Positions 1 to 6,104 are shown, counted from the stretch's first letter. The stretch: DNA of 6,238 nt from Actinomycetes bacterium (GCA_024227975.1 JAAETV010000411.1:1-6238); one strand, 5' to 3'. The notes: generated by a model from the sequence alone, not told the origin. Numbers and translations: made by a program.

Positions 1-893
1 AGGCCGTTGAAGGCCAGCAGGGTCAAGCCGAGAGCGGAGGTCACCACGACCGCGGCCCAGTACGACCGCAGCAGTGCTCCGACGAGCAGCACGATGAACC
101 CAACGGCCAGGAAGATGAACGGGCCCCCGGCGCTGCCCTGCTCATCGCTGGTCAGCAGCGAATCGATCCCGACCCCGATAACCCTGGTTTCGCCCTCGTC
201 GCTGCGAAGCGAGGCCTGGAGCTTGCGGAGCCAGAGCTCGCTCTCCCGCTGGCGAGCATCGTCGTCGTCTCCGACGAACGTGTCGATGTCGAAGCGGACC
301 TCAGCCTTATACGCCGAGGCCTGCCAGACCGTTGTGCGCTGACCGTCGATCTGCCCCTGTTCGGCGGTTGCCGACTGGGCAAGCGTGAACCGGAGTAGTC
401 CGGTCGGGGCGTCGTCGGCTAGCACCTCGGCCAGGGCAAGTTTCACCTCGGTATCCGTGGCCGATTCCAGTCCACCGGCGAGTTCGGCGTCGACTGCGTC
501 AGCGATCGAGATGATGCCGTCGATCTCCAGTTCGAGGTCGCGGTCGAAGACAGCGACGAAGTGGGCGGTATTGACGCCGTCGGTGCGGGCCTGGCTCGAC
601 CTGGTGACGAGCGGCAGAAGGCCATCCCTGGTCAACACGTCGGCACCATCGGCCCGATCCACGATGAACGAGGCAGATCGTATGCTCGATGTCGACTCGA
701 ACACCTCTGCGGCCCGGGCGTCGGTCTCGTAGATCTCTCCCTCGGGATCGAAGCTTGGCTCGTCGGTGTCGGCCATCTGGGTTCCGGCCACTGCGACAGC
801 GATGGCGGCGACCCCGAGGACAAGGGCCAGAGGACGGAATCGTCGGTCGATCCACCCGAACAGGGTGTTGGTTCGTGAAACGGTCATCGTCAT
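1..893 (-). CDS. MMPL/RND-family exporter, N-terminal part (runs off left edge)
   Basis: This is the first 297 codons of a membrane transporter whose 3' end lies outside the window. A short cytoplasmic N-terminus (residues 1-19) leads into membrane helix 1 (about 20-37). A long, acidic extracytoplasmic domain follows (about 40-255). Helix 2 (about 258-275) ends at an LLRSYW turn, and helix 3 starts before the edge. One helix, a domain of about 210 residues, then a run of helices is the half-unit layout of MMPL/RND (HAE3-like) proton-driven exporters. The segment RVIGVGID before helix 2 fits the end of such a porter domain. The ATG at 893 overlaps the stop of the sensor-domain gene (ATGA), so translation is probably coupled. 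The substrate cannot be inferred, since the proton-relay helices and second half are missing. Family call is fairly sure; subfamily is not. Confidence 0.75.
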   Translation of the reverse strand, partial: MTMTVSRTNTLFGWIDRRFRPLALVLGVAAIAVAVAGTQMADTDEPSFDPEGEIYETDARAAEVFESTSSIRSASFIVDRADGADVLTRDGLLPLVTRSSQARTDGVNTAHFVAVFDRDLELEIDGIISIADAVDAELAGGLESATDTEVKLALAEVLADDAPTGLLRFTLAQSATAEQGQIDGQRTTVWQASAYKAEVRFDIDTFVGDDDDARQRESELWLRKLQASLRSDEGETRVIGVGIDSLLTSDEQGSAGGPFIFLAVGFIVLLVGALLRSYWAAVVVTSALGLTLLAFNG

Positions 894-1597
894 GCTCGTT
901 GGTGATCGAGTTCGGGGTAGGTCCCGTGGTCGATGAGAGGGGCGGCATTTCGCGACGTGCCGTCAACTCCCAGCAGGGCGTTGGCCAGCCGGCCGTGCAA
1001 GCCGACCATCCTCCGCACGATCCGGGGGGCCAACGGCAACAAGATCATGCCGACGGTGGCGATGATCCCGGCCTGGGTCATGGAGTCGGTGCGGATCTCC
1101 CACTCACCGGCCTCGGAGCTGGCCGTTGGCTCGTAGCCAAGGGCCAGCATGGCTGGTGTCGACAGCAGCGCGAGCGGTACCACCCAGGCGACGATGGTCA
1201 GGCTGAGCCAGGCCGATCCGACCGGAACCATCAGCAAGAAGAATGTCAGCCTCCGGTAGTTGGTCGGATCCTTGGACTCGCCGATCAGGCGCTCCCATCC
1301 GGTGGCGTTGCCTCGTCGTTCGGGATCCTGGCCGGCCACGTCGATGCCGACGGCGCGTAGTCGACCCCGCTCGGACCGGGCTGCCGTACGCAGTACCGCG
1401 GCCACGGCCGCCAGGATCGGGACCCCGATCGCCAGGACCAGGGTGGCAAAGCCGACCGCCACTAGGACCACGGTGATAACCAGCCACCAGACCCCGACGA
1501 GCAGCGTCGCCAGCAGAAATCCGGTTGCCGACCAGGTCTCAGACGAAAAGATCGGTGCCAGGACTCGCCCAAACTGGGTCGCTCTAAATGTGGTCAT
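890..1597 (-). CDS. stand-alone sensor-domain membrane protein (PF13796-like)
   Basis: A 235-residue integral membrane protein with about four helices: 24-45 and 47-70, then a cytoplasmic linker (about 71-115), then 117-145 and 174-192. The C-terminal cytoplasmic tail is rich in charged residues. The order TWSATGFLL at the start, an LVLAIGVPIL helix end, a DPTNYRRL motif before helix 3, and LLPLAPRIVRR...LHGRLANALLG at the end matches, from memory, the actinobacterial 'putative sensor' domain PF13796. That domain is usually fused in front of a HisKA_3 histidine kinase. Here no kinase domain follows and the protein stops after the domain. A strong ribosome binding site (GGAGGAGA, 1602-1609 on the opposite strand) precedes the ATG by 4 bases. 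The stop overlaps the exporter start, suggesting the two proteins work together. A role as a ligand-sensing or accessory subunit of the kinase or exporter is inference. Confidence 0.8.
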   Translation of the reverse strand: MTTFRATQFGRVLAPIFSSETWSATGFLLATLLVGVWWLVITVVLVAVGFATLVLAIGVPILAAVAAVLRTAARSERGRLRAVGIDVAGQDPERRGNATGWERLIGESKDPTNYRRLTFFLLMVPVGSAWLSLTIVAWVVPLALLSTPAMLALGYEPTASSEAGEWEIRTDSMTQAGIIATVGMILLPLAPRIVRRMVGLHGRLANALLGVDGTSRNAAPLIDHGTYPELDHQRA

Positions 1598-1601
1598 TGC
1601 G

Positions 1602-1609
1602 TTCTCCTC
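1602..1609 (-). promoter_or_regulatory. strong Shine-Dalgarno site of the sensor-domain gene
   Basis: Read on the minus strand, GGAGGAGA lies just before the ATG at 1597. It is the best ribosome binding site in the window and fixes this start. Its strength suggests independent translation initiation of the sensor/exporter pair after the 191-bp gap. Confidence 0.75.
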
Positions 1610-1620
1610 CGGTCATCTCA

Positions 1621-1641
1621 ACAAGACGCGATCACGTCTGT
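1621..1641. repeat. small inverted repeat upstream of the sensor-domain gene
   Basis: AGACG and CGTCT form exact 5-bp arms around a 6-base centre (CGATCA), with ACA and TGT continuing the symmetry after a one-base offset. The site lies 24-44 bases before the sensor-domain ATG. It could be an operator, for instance for the neighbouring NarL/LuxR-type regulator, which belongs to a family that often binds imperfect palindromes. Arms this short arise easily by chance in GC-rich DNA, so the functional call is weak. Confidence 0.25.
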
Positions 1642-1673
1642 TGCCACGATGAATCAGGAGGAGCGATCGGCCA

Positions 1674-1705
1674 TCGGGCCGGGGGCCGAACCAAGCCCCA
1701 CCCGA
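1674..1705 (-). terminator. GC-rich stem-loop between regulator and sensor-domain genes
   Basis: TCGGG and GGGGC on one arm pair with GCCCC and CCCGA on the other. This gives a 10-bp stem with a 3x1 internal loop (CCG opposite A) and an 8-base apical loop (1687-1694). It lies about 84 bases after the regulator stop and 77 bases before the next start. No T-run follows on the minus strand, so it is not a classical intrinsic terminator. It may act as a terminator without a U-tract, an attenuator, or a processing or stability element that sets different levels for the signalling and export halves of the cluster. Confidence 0.4.
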
Positions 1706-1767
1706 GGCCCTAGTTCTCGAGACCGATCCGATCTAGGCCCCGAGAGCGATCGGGTCCGATGACATCC

Positions 1768-1784
1768 CCGCCTTCGAGCGGCGG
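1768..1784 (-). terminator. short hairpin just after the response-regulator stop
   Basis: CCGCC and GGCGG form a 5-bp stem with a 7-base loop, a few bases downstream of the regulator TGA. There is no T-run. It could end or weaken transcription after the two-component pair, but a stem this short in GC-rich DNA is weak evidence. Confidence 0.25.
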
Positions 1785-1788
1785 AAGG

Positions 1789-2460
1789 TCAGGCGCCGCC
1801 CTGGCCAGGGCTGACGAAGCCGCTCTCATAGGCCACCATTACCAATTGGGCCCGATCGCTACAGCCGAGCTTCGTCAGCAGGTGACTGACGTGAGTCTTG
1901 ACCGTCCCGTAGCTCATGTGGAGCTGCTCGGCGATGTCGGCGTTGGCGGCCCCCCGGGCCACGGCTTCGAAGACCTCGCACTCCCGCTCGGTCAGCGTCG
2001 CGACATGGTCAGCCCGCTCCCGGTCAGCCGGCCGCTGCTTCACGAACTCAGTGATCAGACGCCGGGTGATCTTGGGGGCCAAGAGCGCGTCGCCCTGGGC
2101 CACAACCCGTACTGCAGCCAGTAGATCGTCCGGCGAAGTGTCCTTCAACAGGAATCCGGATGCCCCGGACTGCAGGGCATCGTACACGTAGGCGTCGAGA
2201 TCGAAGGTGGTGAGGATCAACACCCGGCACTGTTTCGTCGCGGGGTCTTGGAGTATCCGCCTCGTTGCCTCCAAACCGTCGACCTCAGGCATATGGATGT
2301 CCATCAGCACCACGTCTGGTCGCTCCCGCTTGACCAGGGCGACGGCCTGAGCGCCGTCGGCGGCTTGGCCGACGACTTCCATATCGTCCGCTAGCGACAG
2401 CATCACCGCGAAGCCGTGGCGGACCAGTTCTTGATCATCGACAACTGCGACCCGGATCAC
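1789..2460 (-). CDS. NarL/LuxR-family response regulator
   Basis: A 223-residue two-domain regulator of the usual length for this family. Residues 1-120 are a receiver domain: acidic pair D8-D9, phosphoacceptor D54 in VVLMDIHMPEVDG, switch T84, and the conserved K106 in FLLKD. Residues about 153-215 are a LuxR-type helix-turn-helix (LTERECEVFEAVARG, then ADIAEQLHMSYGTVKTHV). The start is GTG at 2460, giving IRVAVVDD directly; it overlaps the kinase stop as GTGA. Reading further upstream in this frame gives only low-complexity arginine-rich sequence inside the kinase gene, so it is not part of the protein. The cytoplasmic regulator is expected to be phosphorylated by the adjacent kinase and to bind DNA as a dimer. 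Likely targets are its own cluster and perhaps the divergent gene (inference). Confidence 0.95.
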   Translation of the reverse strand: MIRVAVVDDQELVRHGFAVMLSLADDMEVVGQAADGAQAVALVKRERPDVVLMDIHMPEVDGLEATRRILQDPATKQCRVLILTTFDLDAYVYDALQSGASGFLLKDTSPDDLLAAVRVVAQGDALLAPKITRRLITEFVKQRPADRERADHVATLTERECEVFEAVARGAANADIAEQLHMSYGTVKTHVSHLLTKLGCSDRAQLVMVAYESGFVSPGQGGA

Positions 2461-3755
2461 CAAAGCTCGCGCTCGATCGCTTCGCCCTGCTGGTAGGGAA
2501 TGGTGGCGCGGACCCGGAACCCGCCCAGTGCGTGCGGCCCGGCCGAGAGCCGCCCGCCATAGGTGGCGACACGCTCCCTCATGCCGACCAGTCCGTAGCC
2601 CCCGCCCGTCGACCGGTTGGTCTCCCCCCGTCCATCGTCGTGGACCTCGATCTCCACGTCGTCGTCCCGACAGCACACACGAAGCCGGACCTTCGATGCT
2701 GCAGCGTGCTCGAGCACATTCGTCAGGGCCTGTTGCACTATCCGGTACGCCGATGCCTCGATGCCGGCTGGCACATTGTCAGCTAGATCGATGTTCGCCT
2801 CGACGGCCACGCCGTTGGCCTCGACGCCCGCAATCAGCCTCGGGAGATCGGTCAAGGTCGGTCGCGGTACGTATCCGCACTCCTGATCGGATCCGTCTCG
2901 GAGTGTGCCCAGGATCCGTCGGATCTCGCTCAAGCTGGATCGGCTTGTGGTGGCGATGTTCTGCACAGCCCGCTTCGCCTCATCCGGACGTCGCTCGAAC
3001 GCAGCGCCAGCCACCCCGGCCTGCACCGATATCACGCCCAGCGAATGGGCGACGACATCGTGGATCTCCCGGGCGATGTGGAGCCGCTCCTGGGTCAGCG
3101 CCAACTCAACGCCCTGCCTCTCCAACTCGACCCGACGGTCGGCGGCGGCGATCTCGACCCCTACCCGCTCGTGCCAGCGCCGGAGCTCGCGACCAGCCAT
3201 CCAGGCCATCACGCCGAACGCATAGACGAAGGCGACGTCGACCCCGGTCAGACCCTGATCGCTGAACCAAGACAAAGCAACCGACCCCGTGAACCACAAC
3301 AGTGCTATCGGTGCCTCGCGCCCCTTCCCCGAGCGACCCAGGGAGAACGCCGCAACGTAGATCATCCACGCGCTTGGGGGCAACGGGTAAGGACCCACGG
3401 CTATGACGGTGATGGCAATGGTTACTACGCCAAACGCGACGAGAGGATAGGTCCTCCGGATGGCAAGGGCGTTCGCACCTGCCAGCCCGGCCAGCAACCA
3501 CCAGACGTCGATCGGCCGAATCGCAGGATTGTCTTGATCGCCTGCAATCGACGGCTCGATGTAGGTGGCAACGATCAGCCCGACGAACAACAGCGGCACC
3601 GCGTAGCCGCCAATCAGCCTCCAAACCCTCCCGATCCTCGAATTCCACGTCGCTTCCGAGCCGATGGACGAGCCCACAAGATGACGATAGCGAACAGGCC
3701 GATCCGACGCATCGGCCGCCAGACCGATTTGGACCGGACCCGAGACCGAACCCAT
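2457..3755 (-). CDS. membrane sensor histidine kinase (HisKA_3/HATPase_c, NarX/DesK-like)
   Basis: A kinase of 432 residues from ATG 3755. An N-terminal membrane region with about five or six helices (roughly 51-66, 83-99, 104-122, 128-138, 148-163, 171-188) has no sizeable extracytoplasmic loop, suggesting sensing within the membrane or via a partner. A helical linker (about 190-222) leads to the HisKA_3 dimerisation domain with the phosphoacceptor H232 in REIHDVVAHSLG. The ATPase domain shows the N-box N346 (ALTNVLEHA), DDGRG at 373-377, and a glycine-rich GGGYGLVGMRERV segment. All catalytic motifs are intact. The stop overlaps the regulator GTG. A longer GTG start at 3800 would add 15 residues, but those codons (AGG twice, TTT, TGT, ACT) are unlike the gene, so I prefer 3755. 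GTG 3674 is a further option, since homologous kinases usually have short N-termini. Confidence 0.93.
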   Translation of the reverse strand: MGSVSGPVQIGLAADASDRPVRYRHLVGSSIGSEATWNSRIGRVWRLIGGYAVPLLFVGLIVATYIEPSIAGDQDNPAIRPIDVWWLLAGLAGANALAIRRTYPLVAFGVVTIAITVIAVGPYPLPPSAWMIYVAAFSLGRSGKGREAPIALLWFTGSVALSWFSDQGLTGVDVAFVYAFGVMAWMAGRELRRWHERVGVEIAAADRRVELERQGVELALTQERLHIAREIHDVVAHSLGVISVQAGVAGAAFERRPDEAKRAVQNIATTSRSSLSEIRRILGTLRDGSDQECGYVPRPTLTDLPRLIAGVEANGVAVEANIDLADNVPAGIEASAYRIVQQALTNVLEHAAASKVRLRVCCRDDDVEIEVHDDGRGETNRSTGGGYGLVGMRERVATYGGRLSAGPHALGGFRVRATIPYQQGEAIERELW

Positions 3756-3803
3756 CTCGTCAGTCTGTTCCGGACACCTCAGCTCAAACGACCTGAACAC
3801 CAG

Positions 3804-3809
3804 AACCTA
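3804..3809 (-). promoter_or_regulatory. possible -10 element for the kinase-regulator operon
   Basis: TAGGTT on the minus strand fits a TANNNT -10 hexamer. A transcript from it would begin near 3797 and leave a leader of about 40 bases before ATG 3755, which supports that start over GTG 3800. The same hexamer occurs before the gene starting at 6062. I see no convincing -35 at 17 bp; TCGACC lies at about 15 bp. Confidence 0.3.
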
Positions 3810-4163
3810 GCCACGTCCGGGGCAGGTCGACCGCGACGGCCGAGCACTCACTGGTATCACCGACCGGAAACGACGGATCACTCCGCTGAGCAACCGGCGA
3901 TGCCGAGCACCCGGAGTGCACTACAACGACGGCCTCGGACGTTCGCCCTGGTGACGTGAACATTTCCATGCTCGCTCGCGTGGTGAGGTATCGCGCGGCC
4001 AGTTTGCCGCAAGCCGAGGCCAGGGCAGCCAGGTGGCCTGGGCACGGACTTTCGAAGAAGATCTGGTCGTTCGGCCCTGGTAGCGGCGATGTGGGCGTGG
4101 GATGAAGAAGGTAGAGGCATCCGACTTCCCGGGTGTGACGTGGTGGAAGAGTTGGCTGCGGTG
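3810..4163. other. divergent intergenic region without a supported gene
   Basis: This stretch of about 350 bp lies between the back-to-back kinase and membrane-protein genes and must hold promoters for both. It contains small hairpins: GCGGC/GCCGC (3995-4010, 6-base loop), AGGCCA/TGGCCT (4017-4039) and, inside that, CCAGG/CCTGG with a 3-base loop (4029-4041). The word GCCGAGCAC occurs twice, near 3839 and 3902. Open frames here on the minus strand have mixed third-position bases and no family likeness, so I call none of them. No tRNA or other known RNA is recognisable. The region is longer than expected for simple promoters, so an operator cluster or an RNA is possible. Confidence 0.5.
4145..4151 (+). 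promoter_or_regulatory. ribosome binding site that decides the start at 4164 or 4161
   Basis: GGAAGAG ends 12 bases before ATG 4164 and 9 bases before the adjacent in-frame GTG 4161. It rules out the longer ATG at 4089, whose extra 25 residues lack membrane character and would include this site. The spacing slightly favours GTG 4161, giving one extra residue. Confidence 0.45.
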
Positions 4164-5069
4164 ATGCGTAGAACCAAGGTGGTCGGGATCGGGCTGGTGT
4201 TGGTGGGGCTGGTCCTCGTCTACAACCTCGGTCTCGCGTCGTTGGCCCATTCTCCCGTTTTTCGCGAGCACAACTTGACCGATTCGTTGACAATCGAGGT
4301 GTCGTCTCGTGCGGTGGTCACCGACGACGTTGAGTTGCTGCGTTGGAACACCATGCCCGAGTTCATCTCGACGCCCGATGATGTCCGGGTTGAGGGTGTT
4401 GCCGCGGGGTCCGGCACGCTCTTCATGGGCATCGCTCCCGCTGATACGGTTGCCGGCTACCTCGACGGCGTCGTCCATGATGAGATCACCGAGTGGGACT
4501 CCACGCAGGACGACATCGTGGAGGTCGTGTACACCAGAAACGAGGGCGCAACCGATCCTGGTGCTCCGAGGACCGAGGGTTTCTGGGTGGCGTCGGTGAG
4601 TGGCAGCGGTGAACAGACCCTCGACTGGACGATTCAGAGTGGGGAGTGGGCTCTGGTGATCATGAACGCAGACGGCTCGCCCGGGGTCTCGGCCGATGTT
4701 CGGTTCGGGGTTGCGACGCTCTCTGTCCTCTTCCCCATCGGCTTGGCCTCGTTGGTCATTGGGCTCGTGGCCCTGATCAGTGGCGGTTGGATGGTCTTGT
4801 CCCTGCCATCTCGGCCGGATGAGACTCCCCGCTGGACGTTGCGGGGTCGCTCGGTTCTGCCGACCACTGTTGAAGGACGTGTCGCAGTCGTTTGCGCGGT
4901 GTTGCTCTTTGTGCCGTTCACGAGCGGGGCGATGTTCGGCGCTCCCGTCTTCTTGTTCCTCGGCGTACGCAAGGGTGATCGGGGCCTGCTGTTGGTGCTG
5001 CCCTTGCTCGTGTCGATGATCGTGATCGGGCTCATCGCCATGGTTGCTTGGGCGATTCTTGGCGGCTAG
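4164..5069 (+). CDS. multi-pass membrane protein of unknown function
   Basis: A 301-residue protein. An N-terminal signal-anchor helix (about 6-28) is followed by an extracytoplasmic domain (about 30-180) rich in beta-type sequence and acidic residues. Hydrophobic segments lie at about 184-213, 238-268 and 273-299, so three to five C-terminal helices. The domain carries VSGSGEQTLDW (144-155) and GEWALVIMNADGSPGVSADV (160-179). From memory, similar 'ASVSGSGxQTLxW...MNADGS' proteins occur as uncharacterised membrane proteins in actinobacteria, often near regulators; I cannot name a domain. The gene is divergent from the kinase and convergent with the next gene, and is probably monocistronic. 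Its codon use matches the neighbours, so there is no sign of recent transfer. It might be a target of the two-component system or supply its signal; both are inference. Confidence 0.85.
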   Translation: MRRTKVVGIGLVLVGLVLVYNLGLASLAHSPVFREHNLTDSLTIEVSSRAVVTDDVELLRWNTMPEFISTPDDVRVEGVAAGSGTLFMGIAPADTVAGYLDGVVHDEITEWDSTQDDIVEVVYTRNEGATDPGAPRTEGFWVASVSGSGEQTLDWTIQSGEWALVIMNADGSPGVSADVRFGVATLSVLFPIGLASLVIGLVALISGGWMVLSLPSRPDETPRWTLRGRSVLPTTVEGRVAVVCAVLLFVPFTSGAMFGAPVFLFLGVRKGDRGLLLVLPLLVSMIVIGLIAMVAWAILGG

Positions 5070-5171
5070 ATGTCTAGCGAAGGTCAACCCGTCCGAGTAC
5101 CGGCAGGGAGGCGCGAACTGCGAGGGTCCCAGTGCTCGGGTATGCTGACCGGCTGCGTTCGCCCAGCTCGG

Positions 5172-5268
5172 CCCGACATTGTGTTGCACGCAAGTCGTGC
5201 CGTCCTCGGACGGTCCGGCCACGTCGATGTCGGGGATTATCGGCCGCGTCCCAGCCTACGGTGCAACA
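5172..5268. repeat. interleaved inverted repeats in the convergent intergenic region
   Basis: Two exact 8-bp inverted repeats interlock. CCCGACAT (5172-5179) pairs with ATGTCGGG (5227-5234), and TGTTGCAC (5182-5189) pairs with GTGCAACA (5261-5268). The order A-B-A'-B' is the topology of an H-type pseudoknot. A tight hairpin, CCGTC-CTCG-GACGG (5200-5213), sits between B and A'. The block begins about 100 bases after the stop of the plus-strand gene and ends 8 bases from the stop of the minus-strand gene, so it lies in both 3' untranslated regions. It may be a bidirectional terminator or a structured RNA. Chance pairing is possible in GC-rich DNA. Confidence 0.35.
5200..5213. terminator. tetraloop hairpin between convergent genes
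   Basis: A perfect 5-bp stem (CCGTC/GACGG) with a CTCG tetraloop on the plus strand. It lies between two converging genes, where termination is expected on both strands. There is no T-run on either side, so this would be a U-less terminator at best. Confidence 0.3.
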
Positions 5269-5276
5269 GAGGCGGT

Positions 5277-6062
5277 TCACTCGTCTTGCGGTGCCAGAGA
5301 ACCCATTGCGGCCAACCACTGCTGCCGGTCTGTGATCGCGTCGAACAACGCGTCGCAGCGCGAGTTGGTCTGCGTCTCGATCGTTGATCGCGCGGCGCGT
5401 CCTTCGGCCGTTGCTGATCCTTGGGCTGTCAGCCAACCTCTGGCTACAAGGCTCTCAGGTGTTGGCGACACGGGCGCTGATGTCACGGCCGCGCTGAGAG
5501 CAACGATTTCTGTGACTGAGAGTCCGGCCTCCTCCCAGGCTGCGACGTGAGCGTCCAGCCGTGCATATCGCAGGCCGGTGAGGAGGTGATGGAGACGATG
5601 TGCCGCTGGGGTCGGTTCCGGCAACGAGCGGAACGCTTCGGCCACGGGGCCCGACGCATGTGGAAGCGCTTCGGCGGCTCCGCATAGAGCTGTGGTCAGG
5701 TCGGTCCTCCAAAGGTTCGCTGCGGCTTCGGCTCGCCACAGCAGGATGTTGGCGATGACTTGGACCAGCGGTTCGGATGGGTGAAGGTTGTCATCAACGA
5801 GCCGGCGATCATGGAGCTCGCTGATCAGAGCTTCGGCGGCGTTGTCCGGTTCGTAGCGGAATCTGCGCTTGGCGATCTCGACTGTGCAGGCGCCGACCGC
5901 GAGGAACTCCGCGAGGTCGTAGAAGTGCCCAGGTGACGTGACGCCGATCATCTCGACCATGTCTTGGAGTTGTGGTCGATGGTGGGTCATCACAGCTCGA
6001 TGCACTGCAATGACCAGTCGATCGACGTCGCGCCCGATCTCCGATGTTGGCGGCCCGGCCAC
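5277..6062 (-). CDS. putative winged-helix regulator, SCO6745-like
   Basis: A 261-residue soluble protein with no membrane segment. Residues about 35-95 look like one winged helix-turn-helix unit (CTVEIAKRRFRYEPDNAAEA, then LISELHDRRLVDDNLHPSEP). Residues about 180-230 look like a second: SVTEIVALSAA, then LVARGWLTAQGSATAEGRAA, the recognition helix and wing pattern of MarR-like folds. Between them is a helical region with RYARLDAHVAAWEEAGLS (165-182), which recalls the RYxRxDAHxAAW signature of actinobacterial SCO6745-family proteins. The N-terminal half does not match that family well from memory, so the product name is tentative. GTG 6062 is chosen because a -10-like hexamer sits 6 bases upstream and there is no ribosome binding site, which fits a leaderless transcript. 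The ligand and targets are unknown; autoregulation through the upstream palindrome is possible. Confidence 0.8.
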   Translation of the reverse strand: MAGPPTSEIGRDVDRLVIAVHRAVMTHHRPQLQDMVEMIGVTSPGHFYDLAEFLAVGACTVEIAKRRFRYEPDNAAEALISELHDRRLVDDNLHPSEPLVQVIANILLWRAEAAANLWRTDLTTALCGAAEALPHASGPVAEAFRSLPEPTPAAHRLHHLLTGLRYARLDAHVAAWEEAGLSVTEIVALSAAVTSAPVSPTPESLVARGWLTAQGSATAEGRAARSTIETQTNSRCDALFDAITDRQQWLAAMGSLAPQDE

Positions 6063-6068
6063 GTCGTC

Positions 6069-6074
6069 AACCTA
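6069..6074 (-). promoter_or_regulatory. probable -10 element of a leaderless promoter for the 6062 gene
   Basis: TAGGTT on the minus strand ends 6 bases before GTG 6062. That is the spacing expected if transcription starts at the start codon itself, as in many actinobacterial leaderless mRNAs. A TTGACA-like TCGACC lies about 19 bp further upstream (6094-6099). No Shine-Dalgarno sequence is present, in agreement. Confidence 0.5.
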
Positions 6075-6079
6075 TCGAC

Positions 6080-6104
6080 GGCGATCCCCAAACGGTCGAT
6101 CGCC
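6080..6104. promoter_or_regulatory. palindromic operator candidate over the -35 region
   Basis: GGCGATC (6080-6086) and GATCGCC (6098-6104) are exact 7-bp inverted arms with an 11-base spacer. The site covers about -18 to -42 from GTG 6062, so a protein bound here would block the promoter. The obvious candidate is the winged-helix protein encoded just downstream, but no binding is shown by the sequence. Confidence 0.4.

Noticed and set aside
689..1360. Plus-strand open frame across the sensor and exporter junction
   Set aside because: Antisense shadow of two well-supported genes, with a glycine-, arginine- and glutamine-rich product.
2461..2676. 72-codon upstream extension of the response-regulator frame
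   Set aside because: It lies inside the kinase coding region and is low-complexity and arginine-rich. The receiver domain begins exactly at GTG 2460, with a stop/start overlap.
3045..3959. Plus-strand open frame of 304 codons opposite the kinase
   Set aside because: Antisense shadow of a kinase with all catalytic motifs intact; the product is rich in R, P and D with no domain.
3784..3969. Small minus-strand frame (about 61 codons) ending just before the kinase start
   Set aside because: The position is suggestive of a small upstream gene, but third-position bases are mixed, there is no ribosome binding site, and no family likeness.
4089..4163. Longer start for the divergent membrane protein
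   Set aside because: The ribosome binding site and the hydrophobic signal-anchor both point to 4161/4164; the extra 25 residues look non-coding.
3921..5222. Long minus-strand open frame of 433 codons opposite the membrane-protein gene
   Set aside because: It is longer than the real gene, but its product is a low-complexity mix of H, Q, R, D, N and P, as expected from the antisense of hydrophobic codons. The plus strand gives coherent helices, a ribosome binding site and good third-position bias.
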